Part shown: positions 22,080 through 34,060 of the stretch, piece by piece
How positions within the stretch are numbered: position 1 is the stretch's first letter
Layout of the letters: every line of letters starts with the position of its first letter
Source: Norana najaformis
Taxonomy: Eukaryota; Annelida; Clitellata; Crassiclitellata; Hormogastridae
Direction: 5' to 3'
Length of the DNA stretch: 64,000 nt
Assembly (NCBI GenBank): GCA_964023275.1
Contig: OZ029913.1
Span: 50,096,509 to 50,160,508 of the forward strand
Notes under the pieces: generated by a model
What the model saw: only the letters and a program-made list of their open reading frames with translations
Told to the model about the DNA's origin: nothing
Databases searched by the model: none
Program-made: the position numbers and the translations under genes

Positions 22080-22350
22080 CATAGCTCAGATCCTTATAAC
22101 CCATTTAAAAATCATTTTGTTAGCTCTCCTCTGCACCCTCTCTAATTGTTCTATGTCCGGTTTCAGGTATAGCTTCCACACTTGAATGCAGTATACCAAC
22201 AGTGGCCTCACTAATGACTTATACAACTTGATCAATGTATATTTCTCCTTGCTAACTATTGTCCTATTGATTGTAATTTTGATCCTTGTTGTTTTCAAAG
22301 AACTTTGCAATGACATTTCTGACAGACACCTGTGCTTCTCTTTCAACATT
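22080..22350 (-). mobile_element. LINE reverse transcriptase C-terminal fragment
   Basis: The minus strand encodes KLYKSLVRPLLVYCIQVWK, then LKPDIEQLERVQRRANKMI. This is the thumb/C-terminal segment of a CR1-like reverse transcriptase (L-Y-K-S-L-V-R-P ... E-R-V-Q-R-R-A-T-K). It lies downstream of CLHC1 in antisense. No other part of the element is present. Confidence 0.8.
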
Positions 22351-23289
22351 AGCCAATGAAGTTGAGCACCACCTGTGTGGCATGTGGGCGTTTCATGCAA
22401 AGAACACCTAAAGAACATCTGTGCCCACTGCAAGTCTTGACACTGATAGTGTAATAAATATAATTTCTAAACAATGTATTTTAGGCTAGCTGTGACATAA
22501 CATATGATGCGTTGTACTTGTATTATTCCAGGACACATAACAGAGTAATAAGACAGTGCAGGTTTAGAGACACCTCTGAAAAGATGCTATTCCAACTTGA
22601 AAGGAAACAAAGAATTTTATGTTTACTAATATTTCAAAATGCAACATAGTGATGGGGTCATTTGACCCCATTGGTACTCGGTAGGGTCATACAATGTTGG
22701 TATTTATAGAGTTAATCTCTAATGGTTGAATATGAAATGATACCCTCACAGCACATCCAAAAATTTTGCCCTTGAGAGATGTGAATGTCATATTGCACTG
22801 CTTGGTCAGCAAGTTTTAGGTGCGCATTTGTATAGGAAATTTCCAGAATGTCAGGGGGCTGTTTACTTGTTGGTCCATGCGTTGATCATTAGTTACTGGG
22901 TGCACCTACTTGGGATTGCAGTGTTCACGCGCCTCAGTGTGCTGGAAGTGTCTATCGGCCACAAAGTGAACTCGCAGTGGTGTGGGAAACGATGCGCTGA
23001 TGTTGCAATGAGTCATGAAACGGTCTAGACCAGTCTGAACTGGTCTGCTACCATGGTGGGAGAAAGTCAATAAAATGTGATCGTGAACTCGGGAGAGCAT
23101 GAAAAAAGTTTGTAGCAGTAATTTGTCGTAGGCTCAGTTCACATTTAATAGAGTGAATAGTTAAAAAGAAATAGGCATGAGTCAAGGAATTTGTGTTATC
23201 TTAATAATAGAAAACAGCTGGAAAGTCCAACATAAATGCTCAGAATTATTATAAAGGCAATAGGTAGTAAGTAAGCTCTACTTATACCA
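22351..23289. other. Intergenic, little recognisable; short perfect hairpin
   Basis: AGACCAGT-CTGA-ACTGGTCT at 23027-23046 is a perfect 8-bp stem with a 4-base loop. No gene supported. Confidence 0.4.
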
Positions 23290-23292
23290 TAG

Positions 23293-23396
23293 CAATTCCC
23301 AGCCACAGTGCGAATGTATACAAACACTGGGACAGCGTTGGACTAACTGTACAACAATGGCCCAGCATTTGTGCTGGCTGGGAAAAGACCTGACAC
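23293..23396. mobile_element. Short MITE with TTCCCAGCCA inverted ends
   Basis: The left end TTCCCAGCCACAGTGC and right end, on the other strand, TTCCCAGCCAGCACAAATGC bound about 100 bp. Inside, CTGGGACAGCGTTGG and ACAATGGCCCAGCA are also roughly inverted. The same TGCTGGCTGGGAA terminus occurs at about 57.15 kb, and a diverged form at 12.17 kb, so this is a dispersed family. Confidence 0.55.
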
Positions 23397-23892
23397 TTGA
23401 CTTATATCTGAAGAATTCTAATATGATAAGAGTTTTTGCCTAATCTGTCGAATTTCATCATAGTCAGGTATGTCAAAACTGAGATGAAACGAAGATTCTG
23501 GCTACCGCAGTGACAGAGCACCTCCTCCCAACGTCAATACGTTCAAACTCCCCTGCGGACATGGTGGAAGCATCACTTATTCTGGAGGCCACACCTTTGC
23601 CAATGGCTCCAATAAGTCAAAGATCCTGCCCTGAACAGAGATTAGTCCAAAAGTATAGCAACGATAGCCTGGTATACATTCCGTTAGTAGATTTAGCGGG
23701 TGACACCGTAAAAGCTATTTATATACACAGTAATTAATACGGTTTATTACTGATATTTTATTGGCGTAATGAGTGATGAAAAGAAGCATGTTGTTTTAAG
23801 TGATTACTTGTAAATATGCTTAGGTTGTTCCTTTTATCCACAGTACTGTAGTCATGGTAGAGATCACGGATTTGACGGCCATGATCACGTTA

Positions 23893-24597
23893 TTACTTTC
23901 CGTGACAGCGGGAGAGGCCACAAGCCACAAGTTCATATCCAGTGTGGGATTTGCAGAAGGCTTCAGCGCAAATACGCATTCCATACCTTTTCCAGATTAT
24001 GGGGCGTTCCACTTCTGCATTTGTATGCATCGCCATGGGCTGCTGATGTTCCATTACTCCGGGGTCATAGCTCAACACCTTGGTGCCACTCTCAGGAGCT
24101 GAGGAGGTGCTCGATTGGCATAGATATCGAATGCAGGCACCAAAGAAGACTTCGTGCGACAATTGGCGACAGATGAACACACAGACCGTCATGCGATGTC
24201 CTGCTGCTGCCCGCCAGATGGTGTCAATTGATGGCTTCGTTTGCTGGCCCTTGAAAGGGACCGAAGAAGCAGACGATGTCTCGTCGTCATGATAATCGCT
24301 TTGGTCTTCGTCTTCGCTCTTTCGGACGCAGAAGGGCCTTGGACACGGGCGGCGAAGAGGCACCAGCGTCATCCTCTGACTACCATTGGGTGTTGCATCT
24401 TCGGGGCCTGGTGCTGCTGAAAACGGGCGGCAGTTGTGTCGAATGCATCCTTGAAGCTGGAAACGATTTTTAAATCTTCTGCAGATATTCAGAACACAGC
24501 TCCGAGTGAATGAAAGCTGGAGTTGATGTGGCGATGAAGACAGCAGCTCACCGATTCTCTTCAGATCGCTGCCGTCTATCCTACAACCAATTATCAA
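23893..24597 (-). CDS. Unrecognised 234-codon open frame, possible exon of a minus-strand gene
   Basis: This is the longest open frame in the window that I could not explain. On the minus strand it follows a stop inside the tandem array and a possible acceptor, TTGGTTGTAG|GATAGAC. It then runs through an acidic stretch (SEDEDQSDYHDDETSS) to a conserved-looking C-terminal half: IDTIWRAAAGHRMTVCVFIC and NAEVERPIIWKRYGMRICAE. It ends with a Cys/His cluster, C-x4-C-x2-H-x7-C-x4-C-x-H, that could bind zinc. A weak donor GAAA|GTAATA is at the end. Internal ATGs exist (MTLVPLRR). Codon composition looks coding, but I recognise no family and no adjoining exon. It could be one exon of a host gene or of an unfamiliar mobile element. 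Confidence 0.4.
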   Translation of the reverse strand: MIIGCRIDGSDLKRIGELLSSSPHQLQLSFTRSCVLNICRRFKNRFQLQGCIRHNCRPFSAAPGPEDATPNGSQRMTLVPLRRPCPRPFCVRKSEDEDQSDYHDDETSSASSVPFKGQQTKPSIDTIWRAAAGHRMTVCVFICRQLSHEVFFGACIRYLCQSSTSSAPESGTKVLSYDPGVMEHQQPMAMHTNAEVERPIIWKRYGMRICAEAFCKSHTGYELVACGLSRCHGK

Positions 24598-24801
24598 CTA
24601 AACCTACGCTTACAGAACCAATTATCGACTAAGCCTACGCTTACAGAACCAATTATCAACTAAACCTACGCTTACAGAACCAATTATCGACTAGACCTAC
24701 GCTTACAGAACCAATTATCGACTAGAGCTACGCTTACAGAACCAATTATCGACTAGAGCTACGCTTACAGAACCAATTATCGACTAGACCTACGCTTACA
24801 G
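24585..24801. repeat. 31-bp tandem repeat, exactly seven units
   Basis: The unit AACCAATTATCGACTAGACC + TACGCTTACAG (31 bp) repeats seven times over 217 bp. Variation is confined to a few positions (ATCGAC/ATCAAC; TAGACC/TAAACC/TAAGCC/TAGAGC). It overlaps the 5' edge of the unrecognised minus-strand frame. Confidence 0.95.
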
Positions 24802-25842
24802 ACGAATAACAATCAGTCGGTCATACGAAACATGCAGGTCGATCGTGGGCAAATAAGCCAATAACCATCAATCTGGACCATATGAAAGTAATTACGGGGG
24901 CCACAGAGATCGCAGAAATGCCCCACCCATATCGAGGAACATCGTCATGACTCATTAGATCGAGTTCCATCTGTAAGCCTCTTACATAGGCCAACGCCGA
25001 AGACAGCGCTGGCCTTTCATGGCACTTCATTGTTACTGTCCGTATTGACATTCCCCGATTAACTAAGTTTAGATGGTACAATAGAAATGGAGAGATGTAT
25101 GTACGAAGATTGCAGATTTTAAACTCTGTGACAAACTCCTACTTTTATTTTCTCTGGACTCGCCTGGATCCAACTCCTTACGGATAGAATGAAGAACAGG
25201 GCCACCATACCAGGATGTGCCAAAGACTCCCGCATCCCAGCATAATGCGGTGACCCATGGCCAATTGGTCGGGCCCCGGCATTCCGGAATTTGGCTCTAA
25301 GCCCTGCATATCTATCACGGGACCCAACTGTGGAATGTCCCTAGCTGGAAAGTGAGGACATTTTCGACAGATCAGTTGTATAAGAGCATATAGCTAGACA
25401 ACACATAATTTTAACTATAACTGCTCTGTTAAACCGAAACTACAGGCAAAAAAATCAATCAACTCTTCAAGACATACGGGGCTCACTATGGAAATACTAA
25501 TATAATCTGCTTTCAGCTGGCATCCAAGAAATCAAAAAAGTCTTATTCAGGAAACAGAAGGTCGTTGATTGCAGGAAACCAACGGATCTCTTGCCACACA
25601 ACTGAAACTCGAAAGTCCTTCGAGTTTAAACGATATGGTTAGCGCTTCTCTCTTCAAGACCACACACTACTATTTCCATAGCTACGTAACAGCGCAGTGC
25701 TTCTGCTTTATCCTAATATTGTTTGGCTTCCTCACCCTGGTTTGCTGCTCATTTGGAGTTCGTGCTCATGGCGTTCTGACGACAACGACGGTCCAGGCCA
25801 CACAAGCCTTCTCAGCATGCCAGAGAAACCAACACCAGAAAA
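24802..25842. other. No gene assigned between the tandem array and the copia fossil
   Basis: A minus-strand frame at 25081-24821 and a plus-strand frame at 25569-25925 are open but unrecognised; the latter runs into LTR sequence. Neither has convincing splice partners. Confidence 0.3.
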
Positions 25843-26603
25843 TGTTAGACATTATAACGACTAATCAACAGATGGCAGTAAAAGTAAAGAAAATGTTTAG
25901 TATGTTCGCGAGAGGGCACAAATGAACACTCAATTATAGCTGTATCAAATATAGTCTGTCTGTAGATATAAGTTGACAAGGCCAAGCCAGGCAGAGCTTT
26001 ATTTTTGGTTATTACTAGAGAAGATCTGAACATTACTTATACAATAAAAGATTAAATTTATCAGGTTATGGGCCCAGAACATGTGGGATGCGTCAATAAG
26101 CGGATGTATCAGTAAAGTGACGTTTAGCAGTCGAAAACGAAAAAACTTTGTCGAAGTGTAGCGTGTACATTAATAAGATGTAGTCCAGCTTACAGAGACA
26201 AAGAAAATGGCGGATAAAGGACAAAGTAAAATCACAAAACTGAATAATCAAAACTACCAGACCTGGAAATTCAAGTTGGAAGTTTTCTTAACTAAATAGG
26301 ACATGGAAACCGATTGATAAGAAAGCTCCGATTTGTAACCACGGTGTGGCAGATTAAGGACAGGGAAAGCAAGGGCAACAATCGATCAACGTGTGGAGGA
26401 CAACCAACTTCACCTCATCAGGAAACAGACTACGGCAAAGGGTTCGTGGCGGACACAACAGAAATATCACGAAAAGTCTACCCTATCAGATAAGGTGAAT
26501 CTACAGAAGAAACTGTGGGTTGAAACTTTCAGAACACGGTGACATGGAAAACCATCTAGCAGAAATGGAAAATTTTCTTGACAAGCTAGCATCTTTGGGT
26601 GAA

Positions 26604-26825
26604 CCGTTGATTGATTGATTGATTGACTTTATTGATCCCAAATTCAACATATCAGGTTACACATAAAACGTACAGTTTGCCAGGATACAAAAGTCAAACC
26701 CAGAAGGGATCAGGGTCCTGCTTAAATAGGGTCACCTGTTAACATAAGATGGCAATCGAAATGTAAACAAAGCAAGTATCATAATGTAAGCAAACTAGAT
26801 AAGTTATGTACCATCCGTAAAAGTT
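26604..26825 (-). mobile_element. Non-LTR insertion nested in the copia fossil
   Basis: The plus strand begins with (GATT)n and GACTTTATTGATCCCAAATT. On the minus strand this is the 3' terminus and (AATC)n tail of a LINE or LINE-mobilised SINE. It separates two parts of the fossil gag that are otherwise adjacent, so it inserted after the copia element. Confidence 0.6.
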
Positions 26826-27202
26826 GCCAGAACACTTATCTGTAGCACTTTTCCTTTGTAGCTTACCAGATACATTGTTATTGAACTTTAATTACGGCAC
26901 TTCAAACAAGACCCAAAGAAGATGTGACAAAGGAATTAGTAAAAATAAGCTTCTAGAAGATTTCAAAACGAGATCTGACAGAGATTTGATATCCTGTATT
27001 CGGGAACTAAAGGCTTTAAAGATAACGAAGGTAGAAGGTAAACAATAAACATTACCTGCTTTTTCTGTAAATCACATGGCCAAAGCAGTAAATGAAAATG
27101 TAACTAAGGAAAGACATAAAGAAAATTCAACATCTTATACTTGCTTTAAATATGCAATATGGATGTCGATCATATTTGGCACACTGATTCAGATGCTACA
27201 AC

Positions 27203-27341
<139 letters not shown>

Positions 27342-27640
27342 GAGTCACAAATACGAAATACCAGAAAAGGTAAAGGAATATGTCAAGTACGTGCAGACCA
27401 TCTGATACCCAACGTACGATGATCTTTTGACAACTTTTGGAAGCTGTAAAGACTAAACAATTCACTCTGGATATTGGATTAACCTAAATTCTAATTTACG
27501 GATAGTCGCCAAGGAGGGGTGTTTGACATTATAACGACTATTATTGTAATTCAACAGATGACAGTAACAGTAAAAACATTTTAGTCTGTTCGGTAGAGGG
27601 TACACATGAACACTTGATTACACCTTTAGCCCGGATTTTA

Positions 27641-29736
27641 ATAGGCCTATTTGTTGAAACAATGGTGTTCCGTCAGTTCGGACTTATCATTTCGGTCAGC
27701 GCGCAGGCAAATCTATATTATGTTATGCGGAAACATTAAAAACTGTTTTTGTGCAGACCCGCTGTAGCGCAACAAAAATTTTCGCCACGCTTGGTTGCAG
27801 TATAAGGTGCTGCAATTATAAAATCCATCAAATTTACTGGGTTTGGCAATGGCGTCTGGTAATTCTGTCTGACTGTTTGCTTCAAGTTACCAGTAGTTCG
27901 AAGACCGTAGTTCTGAAATCATTTCCTACAGTTGCAATGCGCTGCTTCGGGAGTGCAACAACTCTGCTTGCGTTAACCTCAGCAATACAGGGAACATGGT
28001 TAAAGCTCGCGTGGCGACTTTGTTAAAACATTGCCTCATTATAACATCTAGCCATGCACTTCGTACTTTAACAAATTCTAAACTCATTTTTACTCGCTTG
28101 TACTCCAAAAAAGAACACTTCTTTTAAAAACAGTGAACAGCGAAGTTGTGGCTTATGAGACAAGAGAAGAAGTTTTTGCTAAGTAAGTCTTTTAACAAAC
28201 TCTAATGCGCTTGTAGGCTAGGCCTACTGGAGATAAAGGAAAGCTTCTTGAAACATACAGTGAGCAACGAACTTGTATTCGTAATCCAGAACAAGATGAA
28301 CTTATTGCAAGCAGGAAATTAGGCCCATTTCAAAGCCTATAAAGTATTATACATTTCGCTCTTTTATTGTTCGCCCAAAGTATAACGCGATTTTTTATAT
28401 TTTCGCCCATATTATTTTCGCCTTTGTTGTCGCACACTTTTTTAACGTTCGTCATATTTAATTTCGCCCTTTTGATTTCGCCCTTTTAAATGCCGCCCTT
28501 CTGATAGCATACCGCGCAATACCTATCAGGAGATGAGACAATGTAGGCCTAATCACAGGTATAATCTCTGTCAAAATTGTTGGTTGGAGTAAGCTAAAAA
28601 CCTGGAGGAGATTTAGGGTATGATAGGCTAGCGGAGAAAACCATTAGAAAAATTGAGTGTGAAAGTCGAGAGTTAGTATCAGAAGTGTTATGAACCCAGA
28701 GGCACGAGAAGAGTGTGATGAAGAGTTTGGTAGTAGGGTTGTTTTATATATGTTGCGGTGTAAGATCTTGTTCACTGTCTGCCATAATAACCTGAGAGAA
28801 GATTTTCATAGACAAGTATGTGGATTTGGCTGCTGAGACAAGCTTACGAACAAAACGACATTGGCGCCTAAATTTGAAAAGACTCCTGGCAGCGGCAATA
28901 TCTGAGTTGCCTCGGGGCTGGGAAGGGCGTGCTTGTAACCTGTTAGATTTAGTAGTCACGTACTTACCCAGGGCTTCAAATAGAGTTTAATTTATTTGGA
29001 CAGCATGCCGCTGCTGTCTGTGGTAGGAATGACAACAGCGGAAAGGCAACGGTATGTCAACTGTGAAGGTTGAACATTGAGCATTTTCCAAGGGTAGTAT
29101 AACCCTAGGCCTAGTGGAAGGCGGATTATGATTGAAATAAACCTAAGCTGTAATGGAAGTGTGGTCAGATAAATATGACTCAGAACGAGAGATTTCTTAA
29201 CAGCGAAGGAGCTGGACCTTGCTATACTAGGACTTAGGCCTATAGTATAATTAAACTTATTGTCTTTGTCTCTTTCAGCAGACGACATCTGAAACTCTTC
29301 CGTCCTTATCTGAAGTTTCCAACAGCTTCCAAAGCGCCTGATGTATTCTTTACCTCTCATAAGAAAACCTCAACAGCTTACACATTTACACTTGCTTACA
29401 GACTCAAATCTACGTTGTGATAGTACGATAACAACGTTATAGAAGTCACTTGCAGGTTTACATGTGTAATAAAGTGAAAAACTTACTCGGCATATTCCTT
29501 ATCTGGAGAATCGTCAACTGCGAGCCAACTGGACAACACGACTGCATTGCATTAAATACAAAACATTTTTCATTTAATTGACTAGGCAAGGTTATATCGA
29601 TCATTATATAGCGCCTCTTTGAACTGTAGACTCAGAAGCGTCGTCCATCGTGGGGCAGGAGCGCAAAAATGACAACAAAACAACATTAAGCAAAAATTTA
29701 GTCAATCAGTTGGTCAACTGCTGTGTTGATCAGTAA
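27641..29736. other. No gene assigned; TTCGCCC-rich patch
   Basis: At 28357-28502 the motif TTCGCCC/TTTCGCCCTTTT recurs about eight times at irregular 14-30 bp spacing. Frames at 28959-28744 and 29360-28992 (minus) are open but unrecognised. Five TAGGCCTA palindromes fall in this stretch. Confidence 0.35.
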
Positions 29737-29905
29737 CGAAGTAAAAGTAAGGCGTTATTTTACTTAAGTGAAAGTTTTAGTGCTGGCAAAGAAGCACTAA
29801 AAATGGAAATACTTTTACTTGTAAGAAAGTAATATTTTACTGTACTTTTCTTACGTTACAAGTGACACTTAGACGTTGTTAATCGTTACTTTTATGTGGG
29901 AGCCC
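29737..29905. mobile_element. Probable DNA-transposon end rich in AAGTAAAAGTA motifs
   Basis: CGAAGTAAAAGTAAGGCG, TTACTTAAGTGAAAG, ATACTTTTACTTG and TTACTGTACTTTT occur in both orientations within 150 bp. This pattern is typical of miniature transposons in many animal genomes. The family and ends are not resolved. Confidence 0.35.
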
Positions 29906-30099
29906 CTGTTAGATCAAACGACTGTTTGCCCGCACATGGATCAAGTAGGGGATGTAGAAGTCAAAGCGGAGCGTAGATGAAGCAGAGTGACATCAACTAC
30001 TTATTGCCCCTCTGCGTGGTCGAGTGTCACACTGTATTAAATCGCTCGACCAGTCACGAGGAAGGAGTAACTCAGCCATCACGCAAACGTTGGGTATCA

Positions 30100-30225
30100 G
30101 GCCAATAACCTCCTTGGCAATAACCCCTGGCCAATAGCCCCTTACGATAAACCCGCGGGCAATAACCCCTATGGGCAACCCCTCTACAAAATACCCTCAG
30201 TTTAAAACCCATGGCCTTGATACGG
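30100..30225. repeat. Degenerate GG(C)CAATAACCCC repeat
   Basis: GGCCAATAACCTCC, GGCAATAACCCCT, GGCCAATAGCCCC, GGGCAATAACCCCT and GGGCAACCCCT follow one another at about 14-25 bp spacing, forming a short eroded tandem array. Confidence 0.6.
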
Positions 30226-30789
30226 TTAGCATAGTGGCAGAGCAGGAAATATTGGCCTATCGCCTTTTAAGTCTGTTACCTGGCTTCAAATGCCACTGGC
30301 TTCAAATGCCACATCCTAATGTAGCAGATGGCAACAAAGTATGCCGATTTTTTTATTCAGTACTTAATTCAGTAAACTAAGTGTAAATGCAGCTAAAAAA
30401 TAAAACCTCAAAGGAATGCTTCCAATGCCCCAGATCTGTCATCAATACTCGCGAGTACTCGAGTACCTGCAGCAGCCATGCACCTTTGGAACCCACAAGC
30501 ATTATTTGAAGTTCAGTTTCATGTTCTGACCCTATCACGAGCCGAGATAAACAGCTGCCTGGAGGGAACAAAAACTTGACACTGGGAATAGGATGCTAGA
30601 CTAAGTTAGGCATACTATTGACGAGCTGAAGATGTGAGGCAATAGGTTATGAGTGAATTCGTATGGTTGCCGAACGGATAAAATGTCTACTTTTGACCTG
30701 CGACCTGGTTTCAAATTTTGTAGAACACAACCAAGATAGAATTCTAAAAAAAGAAAAGATCGTAGAAAAAGTAAGCTACTGTGCCCTGA

Positions 30790-31430
30790 TCGTTGAAGAA
30801 AAATGCTGTTCCATCATGCTTCTGCCTTCTTGTCAGCTGCTTCTTATGAACCACGTCTAGCAATTAAAGCAACATCGGAAAGCAGATTGGAAGAGGGAAG
30901 AAAGCAGCTTGCGACTCTTGAAACCTCGTTCGCAGCAGAAGATGATGTACCTCATTGTAGTTTGGAAGAAATCCGTGACAGGATGGATACGAAAAACGTT
31001 TTTGACCTTCGGCATACTTGCAAGTCACTTGCTGACTGTGCAAGTCATTTGCTTGATCGCTTTGGATTCAGTTGTCTTGTTAGGGAACTTACAGTCTGAT
31101 CCTACTGAGTCTCGGTTTTGATGGCTGCGCCAGATGTCAGGTGCAACTTAGTATATCTCGATGAAGCAAGTGTTAGGAAGTTTCCGCAAAATCCTTACTG
31201 TTTCGTTATTGAAGTTCTCCAGTGTCTCACTTTCCAATATCGATGTAGCTATTCGGGTTGAAGCCTCGGCTAGTCAAGGCGAATCCTACCTAGTAGCTGA
31301 TGCCATTGCCAGTGCCCTGACCTTAAAGTAGGAGGCAATATCAAGCGATGCCAACGTCACCTTCTGCATCAGTGATGGCATTACTAGGTCCACTGTCAGA
31401 ACCACTAAATAAAATTTTTGCAAAGAATAT
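30790..31430 (+). pseudogene. Second P-superfamily-like transposase remnant (C-terminal part)
   Basis: Open pieces read SLEEIRDRMDTKNVFDLRHT, CKSLADCASHLLDRFGF and then, in another frame, LGNLQSDPTESRF. They are followed by degraded sequence translating to ARCQV..., SLLKF and ESYLVADAIASALTL. QSDPxExRFGxxRQxSGA is a hallmark of the C-terminal region of P-like transposases of invertebrates. Frames shift repeatedly and no terminal repeats were found, so only a fragment survives. It differs from the element at 2.2-4.4 kb. Confidence 0.5.
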
Positions 31431-33002
31431 TTGATAGTGAAGACAACCTAGATCACTCAGAATTTCGGAAGCCCACGAACTTCACATTTGTGCTGGCCAT
31501 GCATTGTTGGTGAGTAGGCCCCCTACATGAGGAGTTACGGTGTACCGCAGATCTAATGGCAAAGTTTTAAATGCTTCCTATCAAAGGTCAATGTTATGCT
31601 TATGCACGTGATGGACGGAGCAAGATACAACATAAACCATTCATCTCCTGTTAGGAAGCGACTTGTTTTCGAATGGTCATAACCTAAAGCAATAGATAAT
31701 TGCTAAATTCTTCAACTGCACGGCGAAAATCTTGTCAAGAATCTTACCAATAAAGTCATCCCTTATCCTGAACCCAAAGCACATAAAAGAATAATTGCCA
31801 AGCAATCAAGTGCTCAAGGGTGAAGTCTGTGATAATATCTTCTGACAGCGAAATCTGTGCTGGCGTCTTCTTACCTGAGATAAGTAATTTATAAGGCATA
31901 ATTTCTGTTTCGACTCTATTCCTCTTATACTCTATTCTTTTCTACTCTCGTGAATGTTCACATTCATACAACCACCCTAAAAGGCGCCTCTCCTCTTCTA
32001 TCTCTGATCTTTTGACAACCGGACTTGGTTCTTGACATGGCACCTTTGGATAACTCCACTGACTTGACATGAATAACCTGGTACCATGCGCTTAGCTTTT
32101 AAGTAGCGCTTTAGAAATTTCGAGTACACGATTACGATATAAATAGGGTTTTAACATAAATTGAGACTCCTTATCCTTAGCTATATGCAGTCATTCTAAG
32201 ACACTTGGTAGTTTTGAAAGGCATTATATACATGTTTAGATATGTGAATGGATACTTACATCGATTTTTATCATGCTTGGTAATGTAATGATTAAATTAT
32301 TGTGGGTCTGGAACTGCTGGACACAGGCCTACCTATGCGCTGTTTGTCACTGCAACAGTAGGATCCCAACTGAAGAGGCCAGCTGTCTGTTACCTCTCCA
32401 GCTTCTTCTACTCATATCTAGACCTCCTTGCACAGGGCTACACCTGCGATAGCTAGTTGGTCGGTTTGTTTAAGCGTACACTAGTAATCACAGTAATTTA
32501 TTAGAAAACGAAATTTATTACAACAGGTGTATGAAATGCTCAGACGACGGCAGACCAGAGCGTACAAGTGCAGAACGTTTCATTATGGAGCCGAGGCGGG
32601 GCTTCAGTGCTCCATAAACTGCCCAAATTAGCTCATCAGTTAGCCAAAGGGCGAAGGGAACGTCGTTAATTTCTCCAAGACAGCTCCTCGCACTCTTATA
32701 CGCTAAGTCCCTCGTACTTGACCAATGTCACATAAACAGATGCGCACCGTCATCCAAGTTCTTTCTGTATCTACGTAGGCCTACAGCACCTGCAGAGGCC
32801 TACTCCTAGCTCCTTTCCTCACGCGTGCATTCATCAGCCTTTTCTTTGCGAGTTCAATAAACTTATACGAGAAGCTAATGACACGCGAATAAATTATGTT
32901 GCCGCTGGTTTACAACTCCCATTTTCTGTTCGTCGTACTTCGATATTTGCCGACTTACTCGAAATTCTGAGAGTCGAGCTCTCGAGTTTCGCCCGCCAGC
33001 GA
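31431..33002. other. No gene recognised
   Basis: AT-rich intergenic sequence with no long frames and no repeat that I can name; a few TAGGCCTA-like motifs near 32.3-32.8 kb. Confidence 0.35.
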
Positions 33003-33098
33003 CAAGACGAAAGGAGCAGAAGGAGGAGCAGGAAGGAGGCCGAGAAAGAGGAAGAAAAGGAGGAGAAGGAGAAGGAGGACAACGAGCAAGAGAACGCG
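33003..33098. repeat. Polypurine (GA-rich) tract
   Basis: About 95 bases almost free of pyrimidines on the plus strand (GAAAGGAGCAGAAGGAGGAG onward). It is of the kind that can form triplex DNA. The serine/phenylalanine-rich minus frame over it is an artefact of composition. Confidence 0.85.
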
Positions 33099-33464
33099 TC
33101 TGTGCTTAATGGTCTGTTATTCCGCTCTGGTCGACCTAAAGCATCGAGAAAAGAATCCTCTGATAATATTTAGTTTATTCAAGTTCTCCATGCTGTTACG
33201 TTGCAATCTTAACTCGACTCTCTGCAATTGCAGTTACGACATGGTGCCTTAAAGTGTTTACAATATTACTGGAGGAAGCACCCGATATCGGCGCCGACTG
33301 GCGATTGTCTAATCTAATCTAATCGAATAACTTTTATAGCGCCACTGAAATAATGGCATCGAGGCATCAGTCGATGGTCGCTGCTAAGCAAAAGCATTAT
33401 CCAAACCAAATTCCAAGGGTGGACAATTGCATGACAGAAACATGATGATACTGATGATGATGAT

Positions 33465-33785
33465 GATGATGCTATTTGAGTGGCTAGAGGTCGGATAGAC
33501 CTTTGCCTTTACAGCCTTCTCTGCTGACGCTGTGGGCTTTGGTTGTCTCACTTGCAAATGGCTCTCTCCTCCATTATGCTATTAATGACATCTCTCACTT
33601 ATCCACGGATGTCTCCCATTAGCCGCCTGTAACTTTAACGTAGGCCTATAGCTTGGAATCATTCACTTCATACTGTAGGCCTATAGTAGGTAAGAATGCG
33701 CTAAGACAAACCTCTTTTCCATTCTGTCTTGTAACATTATTATCAACAGCAGTATGAAACAAAACATAAAATATGCAATTTAGAT
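33465..33785. other. Intergenic with (GAT)n
   Basis: A short (GAT)n run at about 33445-33472. Nothing else recognised apart from two TAGGCCTA palindromes 35 bp apart (33641, 33676). Confidence 0.4.
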
Positions 33786-33789
33786 GAGC

Positions 33790-34060
33790 ATTGTTGCGAC
33801 CGAGGCACGTGTTCCGCCACAGAGGACGAATAGGCTTCTTGCACGGTAACAGTTAAACGCTCCAATCCCAGACACCACCCACCGTAGCTGCCACGCTGTC
33901 TCTCTGCCTGAATTTTGGATCTTGACTTGGAACCGAATCCTTTTTGCCTATCGATTTTTTGACTGAGCGCCTGTGAATAAGCTGGTCCCCGTGACGTGGC
34001 TTTCGTTGGGCGCTGTAGTAGGCCTAATCTCGGGAGTACGATTACGATAAAGTGACAGCA
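33790..34060 (+). mobile_element. LINE 3' end, family X
   Basis: In order: CACCACCCACCGTAGCTGCC, ACGCTGTCTCTCTGCCTG, GGATCTTGACTTGGAACC, TGACTGAGCGCCTGTGAATA, GCTGGTCCCCGTGACGTGGC, TTTCGTTGGGCGCTGTAG, and a terminal (ATTACG)n-like tail. This is one of the best-preserved copies and shows the whole 3' UTR module. Confidence 0.65.

Noticed and set aside
30100-30225. CRISPR-like array
   Set aside because: Units are short and degenerate, spacers are not unique sequence of constant length, and the genome is eukaryotic.
32894-33098. Serine-rich minus-strand frame or K/E-rich plus-strand frame
   Set aside because: Both are forced by the polypurine tract; no start or splice context.
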